Below, in pieces: positions 23,575-35,201 of a stretch of DNA of 64,000 nucleotides. The notes beneath the pieces were generated by a model that saw only the letters and a list, made by a program, of their open reading frames with translations, had not been told where the DNA came from and made no database searches. The first letter of the stretch is position 1. Each line of letters starts with the position of its first letter. Position numbers and translations under genes: made by a program. This DNA is from Miscanthus floridulus (Eukaryota; Streptophyta; Magnoliopsida; Poales; Poaceae). The stretch is taken from NCBI RefSeq assembly GCF_019320115.1, contig NC_089593.1, positions 32,004,036-32,068,035 on the forward strand, written 5' to 3'.

Positions 23575-26018
23575 TCACTGCCTCCTACTCTTGCCCCTAC
23601 CCTTGTGACCCAGAGCGCTAGTGCCTGGAGTGTAAGGGTCATGCGGACGGCGTCGCCTAGTGCCTAGAGGCAGTGTAGGATGAGTCGATGGAGCATCATG
23701 GAGTTAAGAGGGCCCAAGCTCATCGTGCCTCTTGTCCATGTCATCGTCGTCGTTGTCGTCCTCGTCCCCGTCCCCTGTAGCTGCTTTACTAGAGGAACCC
23801 AAGGCTCCTCTTCCCGTGGAAGGAATGTACACGTCTTGCGTCGTGTCTGTCCTGCAACCACAACGACCAGCCGCACGGCATAGACGACGTGACAGCCTCT
23901 GTTGTACAAAACTATGTTAACTGAAAGAATATTATGTATTAATGATATGTTTGAAAGAATATTTTAAATCTTACATCTAGGAAGCCAAGTATGTAGTCGT
24001 CATTGACTCTCGGCCGAACGCGCTCGATCTCTTCAACTGAGCATTTCAGTGTATTGCCCTGCAACAAAGTTCTCAATAATAAGACTTCTGAACAGATAGC
24101 ATTTAGTTTTGTTTTCTTTTGTACAAGAATGTAACTTATTATAAGGGTTATACGGCTCGAAGGTTGCAATAACTATAATAGATAACTCCTAATGTCGGTC
24201 TAAGAACGCCTAATGTATTGTTATGTAACTCAAGGTAACAAAATAAGGCGATTGGCTTACCACTCTATCCAAGATCGGTCCTGCCTCCACCTGCCTTCCT
24301 ACACGAGTGGACTGGTCGTATGCCATGTCTTCATCGTCAGAGGACTCAATATCGGCGTAGTCAGTTTTGGTCCACTGTAGCCTCAGCCTGCACCGTGTCG
24401 AACGCTGGTACCAAGCTTGGTACCGCCTGAACTCACGGTTCATGTGCGGCTTGTTGTTGTCGTCCATGTTGTCGTGCATCTCCTCCCATTCCTCAATGTA
24501 GGACTGGTGATGCCTCTCCCAGTCAAAAATCTTCTTGTTCCTCTGACAATCCAACCTGCACGTATGTCATCGTTACATTAATCCACGTACGTGGCACCAT
24601 ATTATAAGAAATGGGCCATCATCATGAGACATTTGAAATATCAAAACACTTACTTGTGTAAGTCAACACCAGTCGAGAACAGAGGCATAGGCCAAAGCTG
24701 TCTCACTCCAAATTGGCATGCAACCCTATCTAGCAGGTGGTACTCGACAACATAGAAGCAGATTAGAGGGCACCTTATCCTATAGAAGTAGTCGTCTACC
24801 CAACAGACATTGCTCAGCTGAAAAGGAAGTGTGTCCTCTCCACCATACGGCTCCCACTCCACCTGCAACATGTCCAAATAAGATGTTAGATGGTATACTA
24901 ATCCTTTTCAAAGCAGCATGAAAAACAAAATTTACTTACACTAGACGCCGTCATCGTATCTAGCTCGTTCGTGTACTCAATGTACGCTCAGTCTATCCTC
25001 ATGTGCAGAACCCTAACCTGGTCCCAAAGGTACGCCCACGTCGGCTGGTGACTTGGAGGCTGACCTAGGAACCACTCACGACGAGCTAGAACCTCTGGAC
25101 GACCAACTAGAAAACAAGCCCACTCCACAGCTGTAACAGGTACATGCATCCACCAAGTGATGGGTTGGACGTAGACCGATGACACCCCTCGCACAGCTGC
25201 CGGTATAGAAAACACAAGACTATAGAGCCCCAGCTGTACTGACCCGCCTGGTCCCAGTCACTGAGGCAGTGGATCCACATCTAGGACGCATTGTCACCCA
25301 TGGCATCGGGAAAGAGAACACAAGCAAAAAGGTGTAGGATCCATGCCCGGCAGTAGTACCCAACCGTCTCCTCATCTGCCTCCTCGAGGCACTGTGCGAA
25401 CTCTGCACGTAGCCATGAGATGGGAACTCTAGAAGTGCGAGCCCCTTGCTCGCCAAGCTCATGCCCAAGGAATCCACTTGTGCTCTCCAGCTCTCTGACC
25501 TGCACTGCCCGGTGACTGGGTTCCCATGAATCCTTAGGCCTAGCATCTTCTGACAGTCCTGAAGTGAGACTGTCATCTCCCCAAAAGGTAGGTGGAAGCT
25601 GTGAGTCTCCGACCGCCACCTATATTTAAGACAAAGCAAGATTACTTGTCAAAAAGTCAATCGCATGAACAAATGGCCATGAATGGAGGCAATGATTCAC
25701 TTTAATACCTGTCTACCAACGCAGTTATCGCCGCTGAGTTGAACTTGGGCAACCCACGACGAACCTAAAAGGAGATGACATCCAGTCCAGCTCTTTATAG
25801 GAAAGGAGTGTACCTATCGTCATACCGAATGTCCAAGAACCCACTGTGGGTCCTAGAACGAAGGTGTGGAAGGTCCTGCATCGAATAAAACATAGTCACA
25901 TGTTACTTCACGAACACATGTATAAATAAAACTTATAGATTATTTCCTGCCCCAGCGCAATGAGACATCCTCGGTGGGTCTCCTCGTACGTCGGGTCGAG
26001 CAGGTGGAATTGCTCCAT
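23575..26018 (-). pseudogene. Decayed plant mobile domain (PMD) gene, PP7-long-form/MAIL1-like
   Basis: Starts MEQFHLLDPTYEETHRG (ATG at 26018) and ends GKGRSRRQ-like at 23575. Exon blocks carry the PMD signature: LPHLRSRTHSGF (25870), THSFHLPFGEMTVSLQDCQ (25600), EEADEETVGYYCRAWIL (25350), DWDQAGQYSWGS (25255), HQPTWAYLWDQVRVLH (25040), DYFYRIRCPLICFYVVEYHL (24800) and FDWERHHQSYIEEW (24525). PMD proteins (MAIN, MAIL1 and the PP7 long-form group) silence transposons with PP7-type phosphatases, and related genes are often carried by MULEs. Breaks: the first exon's donor reads GA in place of GT near 25947. CAA-to-TAA and CAG-to-TAG stops lie near 25803 and 25779. A frameshift falls near 25480 and more stops near 25278 and 25100. 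The family call is firm; the gene is not functional as read. Confidence 0.78.
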
Positions 26019-26594
26019 CCTACAAAAAAAAGTGAATGAATTAGAATTCTAATGTACAATGAAACATGAACTTATAAATGTATAAGTAATTGACACAAAT
26101 ACAAGCATAAATTGAGACATGCATAATTAAATATATGAATAAGACAAATATAAAATAATACTATAAACCAATAGTTCTACCTCACTAATCTGCCAACGGC
26201 AACTTCGTGAGTTGTGGCCAAGTCTACCGCACTTGCTGCACTCGTACTGCTCAGGATCAGTAACAAATGGAGTTCCTCTCCCACGCCTAGTTCTTCCGGG
26301 TATCTGATCCATAACCATCCTGTGCCTCGTCTTCTGCCTTGATCCACGCTTGTTCCAACGGCAAGCTGAATCTGCAATGTACTTTAGCCCATCATATGGA
26401 GGCCACTCTCCAGGGTCCCAGAAAGGCACGAAGCGGGGGCTCCATGTGTTCACAAGCGTGTTGACACTGAACTCGTGAGGTATCCTCCTCTCGATATTAT
26501 AGTTGTGATGCCTAGCTGCTGCCACCAAATGAGAACATACAAAGTGGTATTGCCTTGGTTTACCACAAGTGCACTTGAAATCTTGGAGGACAAC

Positions 26595-29066
26595 TGAAAG
26601 GACCTAGGATGTCACCTAGAGGGGGGTGAATAGGCGTTTCTAAAAAATCAACACCTTTAAAAGCGGAAACGATTAGTAATAGGAGTTTCCAAAATGGAAA
26701 CTCCAAATCAGAGTAATACAACCCCTCACAAGTTAGTCACAAAGTATATAAAAGATACTAGATAAACCTAGGGAGCCAAACAGCGGCAACCAAAGAGTTG
26801 AATCAAAATGCACTAGTCAGTTAATGTCGGAAGTCCCGACAGTTTGGGTCAGAACTTCCGACGTGTCAGAAGTCCCGACGGTTGGGTCAGAACTTCCGAC
26901 ACGTGTCAAAAGTTCCAACAGATTGGGTCAGAACTTCCAACGCAAACTGTCAGCACTTCCGACCCCTATGGGAAATGAACTACAAGTGCTAAAATGAACT
27001 TTGTGATGCCGATAACTTACAAACCCACTTCCTAGTGGTAAGGTAAGGTGTTGGGTCACTCTCTTGACGTTGATAAGCCACCACTCCGTAGATCGAGTCC
27101 CAAACCCTAAGAAATAGCTAGAAAGAGGGAAACAACCAAATACAAGTAATTTCGAGCAAATCACAACAACAACAAGTACGCGGGAGACAAGAATTTATCC
27201 CGAGGTTCGGCAGCCCCACAAAGGAGCTCCTACGTCCTCGTTGTTGAGGTGACCACTTAGGTCGGAGTCTCTTCCACCTCCTTGCCTCACTCAAGGATAC
27301 CACAAAGGTCACTTGAGTTTCTTCACTAGAAAACAAGGGTAATACAAACTTCCCAAGGCTCTTCCACAAGATGGAAGCTCTTGGGCGACACCTAGCCGGC
27401 TAGGGGAAAATCCCCAAGAGTAACAAATACAAATCAAACCGGCTTGACGAAGAAATCAAGTGCTCAAGCTTGCTCAAAGTGTTTTTCTCACTCAATCCAC
27501 TCTCCAATCACTCAAACCCTTTGGGAATCGAAGTTGGAAGCAAAGGAGTGAAGAGAGGGGAGCCTAGAATGCTTGGGGGCTGTTTTGGCCGAGTGTTTGT
27601 CGCAATGAAAATGAGTGGGACACGGTTAGAATGGAGGAGACGGGTATATATACTCTAAGGCAAAATCTAACCGTTCAGATCTACGTCGGGAGTTCCGATG
27701 CAGATCTCGGGACTTCCGACGTATGAAGAAAACACTGTTCACGCGAGGTCAAAAGTCCACGAGTGCAAGTCAGTGTCGAAACTCTCGGCAAACGTCGGGA
27801 CTTCCGACGGTCGGAACTTCCGACGTGCACAGTTGAACAAACAGTCAACACCACTGATGCCGGGACTCTCGGCCTGGGTCAAGTCAGTGTCGGAACTCCC
27901 GACAAATGTTGGGACTTCCGACGGTCGGGACTTCCGACGATCGTTGGGACTTCCGACGGGCACAGACAGCAGGTCAGTAGAACCACCGTTGCCGGGACTC
28001 CCGGCTTGGGTCGGGACTTTCGACTGCCGGGAGTTCCGACTCACGTCTGGACTTTTGACGTCCACAGTCACCGCGCAGGCTATGACTGGGAGTCAGCACT
28101 TTCGGCAAGAGTCATGACTTCTGACTGTCGGGAGTTCCGGCTTACGTCGGGACTTCCGACACCGATAGTCACAGAAAATTATTCTATGTGCTCGTGAAGT
28201 GCTAGAGTGTCTCTCTTTTGATTTTATTATTATGCTTGAGCACTCTATCTTCCTCATACCACCTAAACTTGCATCCCTCTTAATAGTACGGCATACCTAT
28301 TAACTCAAGATCAAAAGAAAAACAAAATTAAACCTTTTGAGTTGATCTTCTTTAAATTGATGCCGTGTCTTTCAATCTTCATCAAGTGAGGGTGCCAACA
28401 TGTCAATATTGATCTTGTCACTTGAGCATATCCATCTTGAGCACGTGACTTGATTCCATTCATCAAATATGAATAACTCCAAATGCATCAAGCCACTTTA
28501 ATCAACTTGTCCAATATAGATTTGATCCTCCACATCAATATGACCATCATAGCTTGATTAGTACCTCAACTAAATGCAAGTACTTCCTTCTTCACCCAAG
28601 CTAGGTTCTTCGGCCGCCAAGTCGTCGCTTGCCCTTCACCCTTGCTTAGTACCTCGAAGCCTTTCCTTGCTATCTTCATCATCTCAAGCCATCAAGTCAC
28701 ATCTTGTGTTGAATCATCCATTCATGTATTGTCATCTTTTTCATTTCAATTTAGCAAGCTTCAAATATGAGACCATTCCATATGCAATCCCTCATGTCTC
28801 ATTAATTAACTCTTATCGTGCTTGCTTTCACATAGATCATTGAAATCCCATGATAAATAAGCCTTTGCATGAATTCCATTTGCATTGTTGTCTTGTGTTT
28901 GAACTAGATTGTTTATACAACAATACATCATTTTGGCTTTATACAATTTCATCAAGTATCTGTGAGATAATCAATTTCCTGTCTAACACTTAGCAAACAT
29001 GTTAGTCCTTTAATCGTGTTGTCATTCAATCATCCAAAACTCACTAAAGGGCTAGATGCACTTTCA
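26595..29066 (-). repeat. Left LTR (2472 bp), 3' LTR by orientation
   Basis: Contains a TATATATAC promoter word (27646-27655), a dense field of GTCGG[GA]A[CG]TTCCGAC motifs (26826-26970 and 27685-28165) and a long AT-rich tail. It equals the right LTR in length because indels of about 19 bp at 27820 and 27935 cancel out. Confidence 0.92.
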
Positions 29067-29067
29067 A

Positions 29068-29081
29068 TCTCCCCCTTTTTG
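29068..29081 (-). promoter_or_regulatory. Polypurine tract of the Copia-type element
   Basis: The minus strand reads AAAAAGGGGGAGAT directly before the LTR start TGAAAG. This is the expected place and composition for plus-strand DNA priming. Confidence 0.8.
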
Positions 29082-32000
29082 GTGATTGATGACAACCCGA
29101 TTAAAGCTTATAAAAGGATATAAACAATTAGGCTTTTGGATTCAATGATTTATGAGAGGCTCCCCCTTAATGTGTGCAATATGAATTGAATTCATAAATG
29201 ACCTCAAATGTCAATTTGCACATACTAAAACACATAGGAGACCCCCCCCCCCTTAAATCATTGCATCCGTGGGGTGCAAGTGTGTGTCAAAATAAAAAAA
29301 ACCATGATGCATATGACATGATACATCACACAAGACTAAACAGAAAGCATCACACCATACAAAGTCACTCTAAAACATGCATGGTCCTTATGAAAGTAAA
29401 TACATCATATATATCACACACATAGCACTCATCACAAAGATTTCTCAAGTCATATCTCTCCCCTTGTCATAGCTACTCTCCCCCTTTCATAGCTACACAC
29501 AAGGCTGCACTCCAGAAGCTTTAAACATATCTCTCCCCCTTAAGCTTTAATCATATCTCTCCCCCTTTGTCATCTATCGCCAAAAAGGGTCACACAAAGC
29601 ACAAAGGGTGCTTAAGGTTAAAACTTTGTACTAATCTCTCCCCCTTTGTATTAAACTCTCCCCCTTTGTCATGGCGTGGGTCATATTACTTGTCACTCCC
29701 CCTTTGTCATCTTAAAGAGGTTGTACTTATCATTTGTTAGCAATTCAAAATAGATCAAGTACATGGGTTCACTAGCTCATGAACAAACTCATACACTAAC
29801 CACTAGATCATATAATCATTCAAGCAATAGTGGTAGTCTATGAATCTAAAAATTTTCATTTGTAATGCATGATCCTATAAGCATGTACTATATGCACTAA
29901 CCGCATACTAGTAAGGGATGAAAAATGATTATGCACAATACAATGATACCTTTGCTATATTGGAGAGGAAGATAGTCATATAGATTTCAATTCATTTCTC
30001 CAATAGCACTATGAAGTCCAATTATAAGCTTGGTGAAGACTAATAGATACCAATTCTTTGAATTCCTATTCTTCACCCATATGAATTGAGAATCACTAAT
30101 GATCAAGTGCACTCTTCTTGTTGTGGTTGGCTTGCTTCTTCTTTGATCATTGCTTGCTTGAGAGAACTAAAAGATGCACCACTTGTAATACCACTTGAAA
30201 TTTCATGATACCACTTGAAATTTCATAACTTGTTCTCTTTTGGGTGTTGCTTGCTTTCTAGACCAATCTCTTGATTTTCTTCATCCAAGTATCTCAAATG
30301 TCCCTTTAGATTACCACTTTGATTTTAGCCATCCAAGCCTAGGGTGAAGTGACCTTTCTCCAAAGAACCATCCTTGATACTCACTTGAAATAACTTAAAA
30401 GAAAATCACTTGATCCACTTGAAAGATTTTGTTTGATTGATCCATATTGTTGGACTTAATTTGATGAATAACTTTGAATCCTTCTTTAAGTTTCTTTCTA
30501 CTTGTTTAAGTCCTTCTGTTTCTATCAAAAGATCTCCAATTATCACTAGAACTTAAACTTCATCTTCATCTTGATCTTGGTCTTGATCTCTAGCTTGAGT
30601 ACCAAATGTGTACCAGATACACTCTTCAAACAAATTGTCTTGTACTCATCATTTGTCATGCTTCTATCTCAAACCAAAACCAAAACATAGGTACCTCAAT
30701 CACTTATAGATATGATTCTAATTTGAGGACCTTTGAATCTAAGTGACTTTTGATCAATCCAATAATTGTCACTTTCCTGGCAGATTCTGTACTCTTCAAA
30801 GAATAAATCATATCTTCAAAATTACATATCCAAAAACCACAAAATTTGGTGAAGATGTGACACACTAAGTCTTCTAGTAGCTGTAAAAATTTGAGCTTCT
30901 TTTGACTTCTATATTGCTACCAGATTTCACATCTTTCCACACTGCTACATGCTGAAAACTGCTGCACTATAGCTGACAAGATCTACTCTAAATCCGAAGC
31001 ATCACTTATCCAAATCTCATGAAATTTGCACAGCAACTAATACCATAAGTGTAGAGCATGTAGACCAAATTTCAAGCCAATACAAATAGATTTGATTACT
31101 TAAACATGTCTATGATCACTGCTAGCTCAGATTTTCAATATTGGACATATTTCAATAATTGAGCTATTTTTCTCCAAATTGAACCAAACTTGAAATCAAC
31201 TTGTTTGAATACTCTCACAAGACATGTGTCTATTCAAACCACTTACTAGAAGAAATCTTATGAACATATCCAATCAAACCAACTTCAAACTTGATTACTT
31301 AAGCATTTAATCCATTCAAACATATCATAGCAAACAACATATGCATATATATCCAATTCAATTAACTCATATGCACCCAAATAAACTTTGATCAACAAGA
31401 GATATACCTTGATAGCTTATGATCATCTTTGCAAACTTCAACTCCACTTATTTGCAGGCCTTCAAATATATCAATAAATTTCCACAACTTGAATATGACA
31501 CTTGTATGTTGATAGCATATGGACTTCACTCAATTTTGACTTGGCATTGGGATAGAATTGCACTATGGCTTCAATACTTGACTCAACATAAGATGAACAA
31601 TAATAATTCCATTGAATCAAGTCTCCAATGCCATGGTGCCTACAAATGATCATCCACTTTTCGATGGTACCCAAACTAGTTTGGGTCCTCTCTTGTTAGA
31701 CGCAACATACTTAGGCACAGCCTTAGTATGAATAGCGGATTTTTTTGTTTTTGCAATACTAACCAATAAGGTACCATAACAAACCTTCCTAGGCATAATA
31801 TTTGCATCAATTGAAATAGGCTTATGATTCTCACTTAGGGGACATGAATTAGCCAAGAATTGATTTTCTCTTTTTCGAATATTTGGCAAATCTATGATTT
31901 TTAAAACTTGAGAGAGATTTTAGAGGGACATTGGGATTTTTATGGACTTGAGAGAACCATGTCACATGTGATTAGGCAAATAATCAACCAAGGGTAGCAA

Positions 32001-33168
32001 TAATCACAATATGACATGACTAGGTCATAAAGACCCAAAAACCACATGATTTTCAAAAACCACACCACCTACACATGCTAGTTAGGGATTTTGAAAAACA
32101 TCTATCCTATATCACACAAATGCACACACTAGCATATAAAGGGCCTTAGATGCACTTACAATGCATGTATGTAAATACATACTTTTGCCTTGAGCCCACA
32201 ATATCACCACTGAGATAATACATGGCATGACAACATCATGTTGACCTCACTTGTCAAATAATCATACCATATATTAAATCAATTTTCATCCAAAGGACTA
32301 CAAATAATACTAGATAAATTTGTTAGTCCACAATATCACCACTGAGATAATACATGGCATTACAACATCATGTTGACCTCACTTGCCAAATAATCATACC
32401 ATATATGAAATCAATTTTCATCTAAAGGACTACAAGTAATGCTAGATAAATTTGTTAGTCCACAATGGTGCAAAATAGAAACTGAGCTCCCCCTAAATAA
32501 GTACCACAAGTAATTTGAATGACTTTCAACAAGCACTTTATTCTTTTAAGAATTTAGGAGTCAATTTTCTATTTTGACCAACACAAAGTAATTTGCCATA
32601 TTTAAATTTCGTTGAGACATACTCACAACCCACTTAGGTTTGATAGATCACAAGCTTCTGAGCAAATTAAGGATATATGAAATCATATGGATCAAACCTC
32701 AATTGCATCCCAATTAGTGCTCTGGTTCCTGCCATACCAGACACGTCTGGTAGGCGTAGGACAGAAACAATTGAAGCGCTGCTTGTGATTCTTTGTTTTA
32801 GCTCTAGTACTTCTTGTATGCCTGCATCTGAACAAATGCATTGCTCTACTAGAGAGTCATTAAAAGCATCACATGGCAAACATGATAATTATTAAATGAA
32901 ACTAATTAGCCACTTCCAATTATTTCACAAATATGCTTATTTGTGAGCCATTGAGCACTAAACACAAAGTGGCTATCCTATAAGGTTTTTAGGTACTTGT
33001 TACCAATGGTAGAGATGAAGTAAAAGATATGGTCATTGATTTATCTTCGGGTCAACCATATATGAGATTATGATAAGAATTGATTGATAGATTGAGTGAA
33101 TATTTTCAATTTGCTTGCTCAACCACCCCAAAGCTATCATCTCACCACCAAGTACCTACATTATCAAC
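29082..33168 (-). other. Non-coding interior of the Copia-type element
   Basis: This AT-rich stretch has no RT, integrase or protease motif in any frame. It has many TCTCTCCCCCTTT words (29450-29720). A short frame at 31889-31650 ends in GPKLVWVPSKSG, like the gag-pol joint of Copia elements, so part of the interior is derived from a former polyprotein. Confidence 0.65.
32196..32459. repeat. 132-bp tandem duplication
   Basis: A unit starting CCACAATATCACCACTGAGA at 32196 is repeated at 32328 with few changes, within the non-coding interior of the LTR element. Confidence 0.9.
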
Positions 33169-35149
33169 CTAAGCACATTTTGGTACCCAACTCTTGTTGG
33201 GTCCTTTTGGGTTAGTCAACAAGTGCTTAGGCACCCAAATGGCCTTAGTACTAGTTTGTGGTGAACACATCACCTTGCTAGTGCTAATTCCATTTGTGGT
33301 CTTCCTAAGCATATTGTCATAAACAAATGTGTTTGGCTTAGGGATGTTACCATTTGGGCAATCATAGCTTAGATGCCCCTTTCTTCCACAAGCATAGCAT
33401 ATGTGACCTTTGTTTGCTCTATGCTTGTTTTGCTTGTATGGACATCCATCAACCTTGTGGCCCATCTCATTGCATCCATAGCATCTTCTTGTTGCAACTT
33501 GGGCTTCCTTTCTTGACTCTTGATATATTGGGCATTTTTTTGGTAGGGTGCCCCAATTTCTTGCTCATGAGACAAGCGCTTTGTCCATCACTCTTCACTT
33601 GCTTGGCCTCCTTGATTGAAGCCTTTTGAGTGGTGGCTTCAACCTTGTCGGCCCAATTCTTATGTGGACACATAGCCCACTCATGTCCATACAATCCACA
33701 ACCATAGCACATACTTTTTCCATGTTTCTTGCTCTTGGTTGTGTTGGCCTTGCTTGAAATGTGATTCCTTTGTTGGGTTTTGAAGGAAGCAAGGTTTGAA
33801 CCCTTCTCAAGCTTCTTCACCATGTTATCACGGTTATCTTGAGAAGGTTGTGCTTTCTCCTTACCCTTCAATCGAATCACATCTTTCTTTAATCTTTTCA
33901 CCTCTTCTTTGAGCTCTACATTTTCTATAAATTTTTGTTCAATCAAAGATTGGCTTGTTTGAGAAGCACACTCATTAGCACAAGAAATATTCAATTGAGA
34001 TTGCGTACAAGTGAGTGTGTGAGTGGAAGGTTGAGATGATTTTACCGTTGTAATCACAACCTCATGAGCCACCTCAAGCATGATGCTTGATTCTACTAAT
34101 TCTTCATGAGAACACTTGAGATGAACATAGTTTGCTTATAGCACATTATATTTGCTAGAGAGTTCATCTAATTTTGCCTTGAGCTCAAAGTTTTCCTTCT
34201 CTAGTTGTGAAACACTAGAAGAGGAGTTAGTAACTAAAACATGCTCAATTGATAATTTTTCATACCTCTCATTTATGGCCTTTAGCTCTTGCAATTTGGA
34301 GATGAGAAACTTTTCTTGATTTTGAAGTGATTGCTCTTGTTTCTCATTCTCTTCCTCTAGCTCATCATTCTTCTCAACTAGCTTCATGAGAATGAGCTTG
34401 TCTTTGTTGCTTAGATGATCAAGAGTGTAGCCATCTTCAATTTCAATATCACTCTCTTCTTGATCATCTACTCGTGCTATCTCCTTGGCTTGATCTTTCT
34501 TGCTAGCCATCTTCTTGCTTTTCTTGGCCATGAGACACAAGTGATGAGTATCATGAGATACTAAGGTTGACTCATCACTTGGCCACCACCGGGCTTGAGC
34601 CTTATCATCACAGACAGCCTCGGCCATACCGAATGCGTCTGGTAGGGATACCGGACACATCCGGCATGCGCTTATAGACAGCGCAGTCACCTTGGCTTGC
34701 ACCTCTTGCTCCGGCTCGGTGCTCTTGAGGTCTTGTGAGGCTTCTTCACTGCATGAAGACATAATGGACATATTTTCCATTGACTCGACCTCAAGTGCAT
34801 CATAGCATTTGGATTTTCCATATAACTCAATGAGTTTGGTCCAAATGAGATGAGCACTCTCCAGAGGTGGTTGTCCATTGAATATTGCCTCATCTTGAAC
34901 CTCTGCACTCAATGTATTCAAAATAATATTAATAGCTTGAGCATTGAGTTGCACGCATATCTCTTCCTCTTTTGATAAATTCTTATAGTTGCTCCAATCA
35001 ACTATAGGAAGAGGTATGCTTGCAAACACAATATGCTCAACAAGAGGACTAATATCTCTAAAAGCATTGAGTACATGAATGGACCAAGGTAGAAAGTTTG
35101 AACCATCATATTGGAGAAGCACTAGCTCCAACTCGATAGGCGTCGACAT
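33169..35149 (-). pseudogene. Copia-type gag gene, broken
   Basis: From the ATG at 35149 the product starts MSTPIELELVLLQYDGSNF. It has a UBN2/gag-polypeptide-like region (AQAINIILNTLS..., LIWTKLIELYGKSK), then a long coiled coil (34400-34140 and 33950-33800). CCHC-type knuckles follow (CYGCGLYGHEWAMCPH near 33700; CYACGRKGHLSYDCP near 33390). It ends GPNKSWVPKCA. An in-frame TAA at 34136-34138 and a frameshift near 33467 break it. No pol frame follows. An insertion-like segment near 34690-34560 replaces part of the usual linker. Confidence 0.8.
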
Positions 35150-35187
35150 CCTTTTCTCACGGCGGTGAAGCTTTAGGTGAGAACCTG

Positions 35188-35199
35188 GCTCTGATACCA
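35188..35199 (-). promoter_or_regulatory. Primer-binding site for initiator Met-tRNA
   Basis: The minus strand reads TGGTATCAGAGC two bases after the LTR end. This is the standard sequence complementary to the 3' end of plant tRNA-iMet used by Copia elements, and it fixes the element's orientation. Confidence 0.9.
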
Positions 35200-35201
35200 A
35201 T

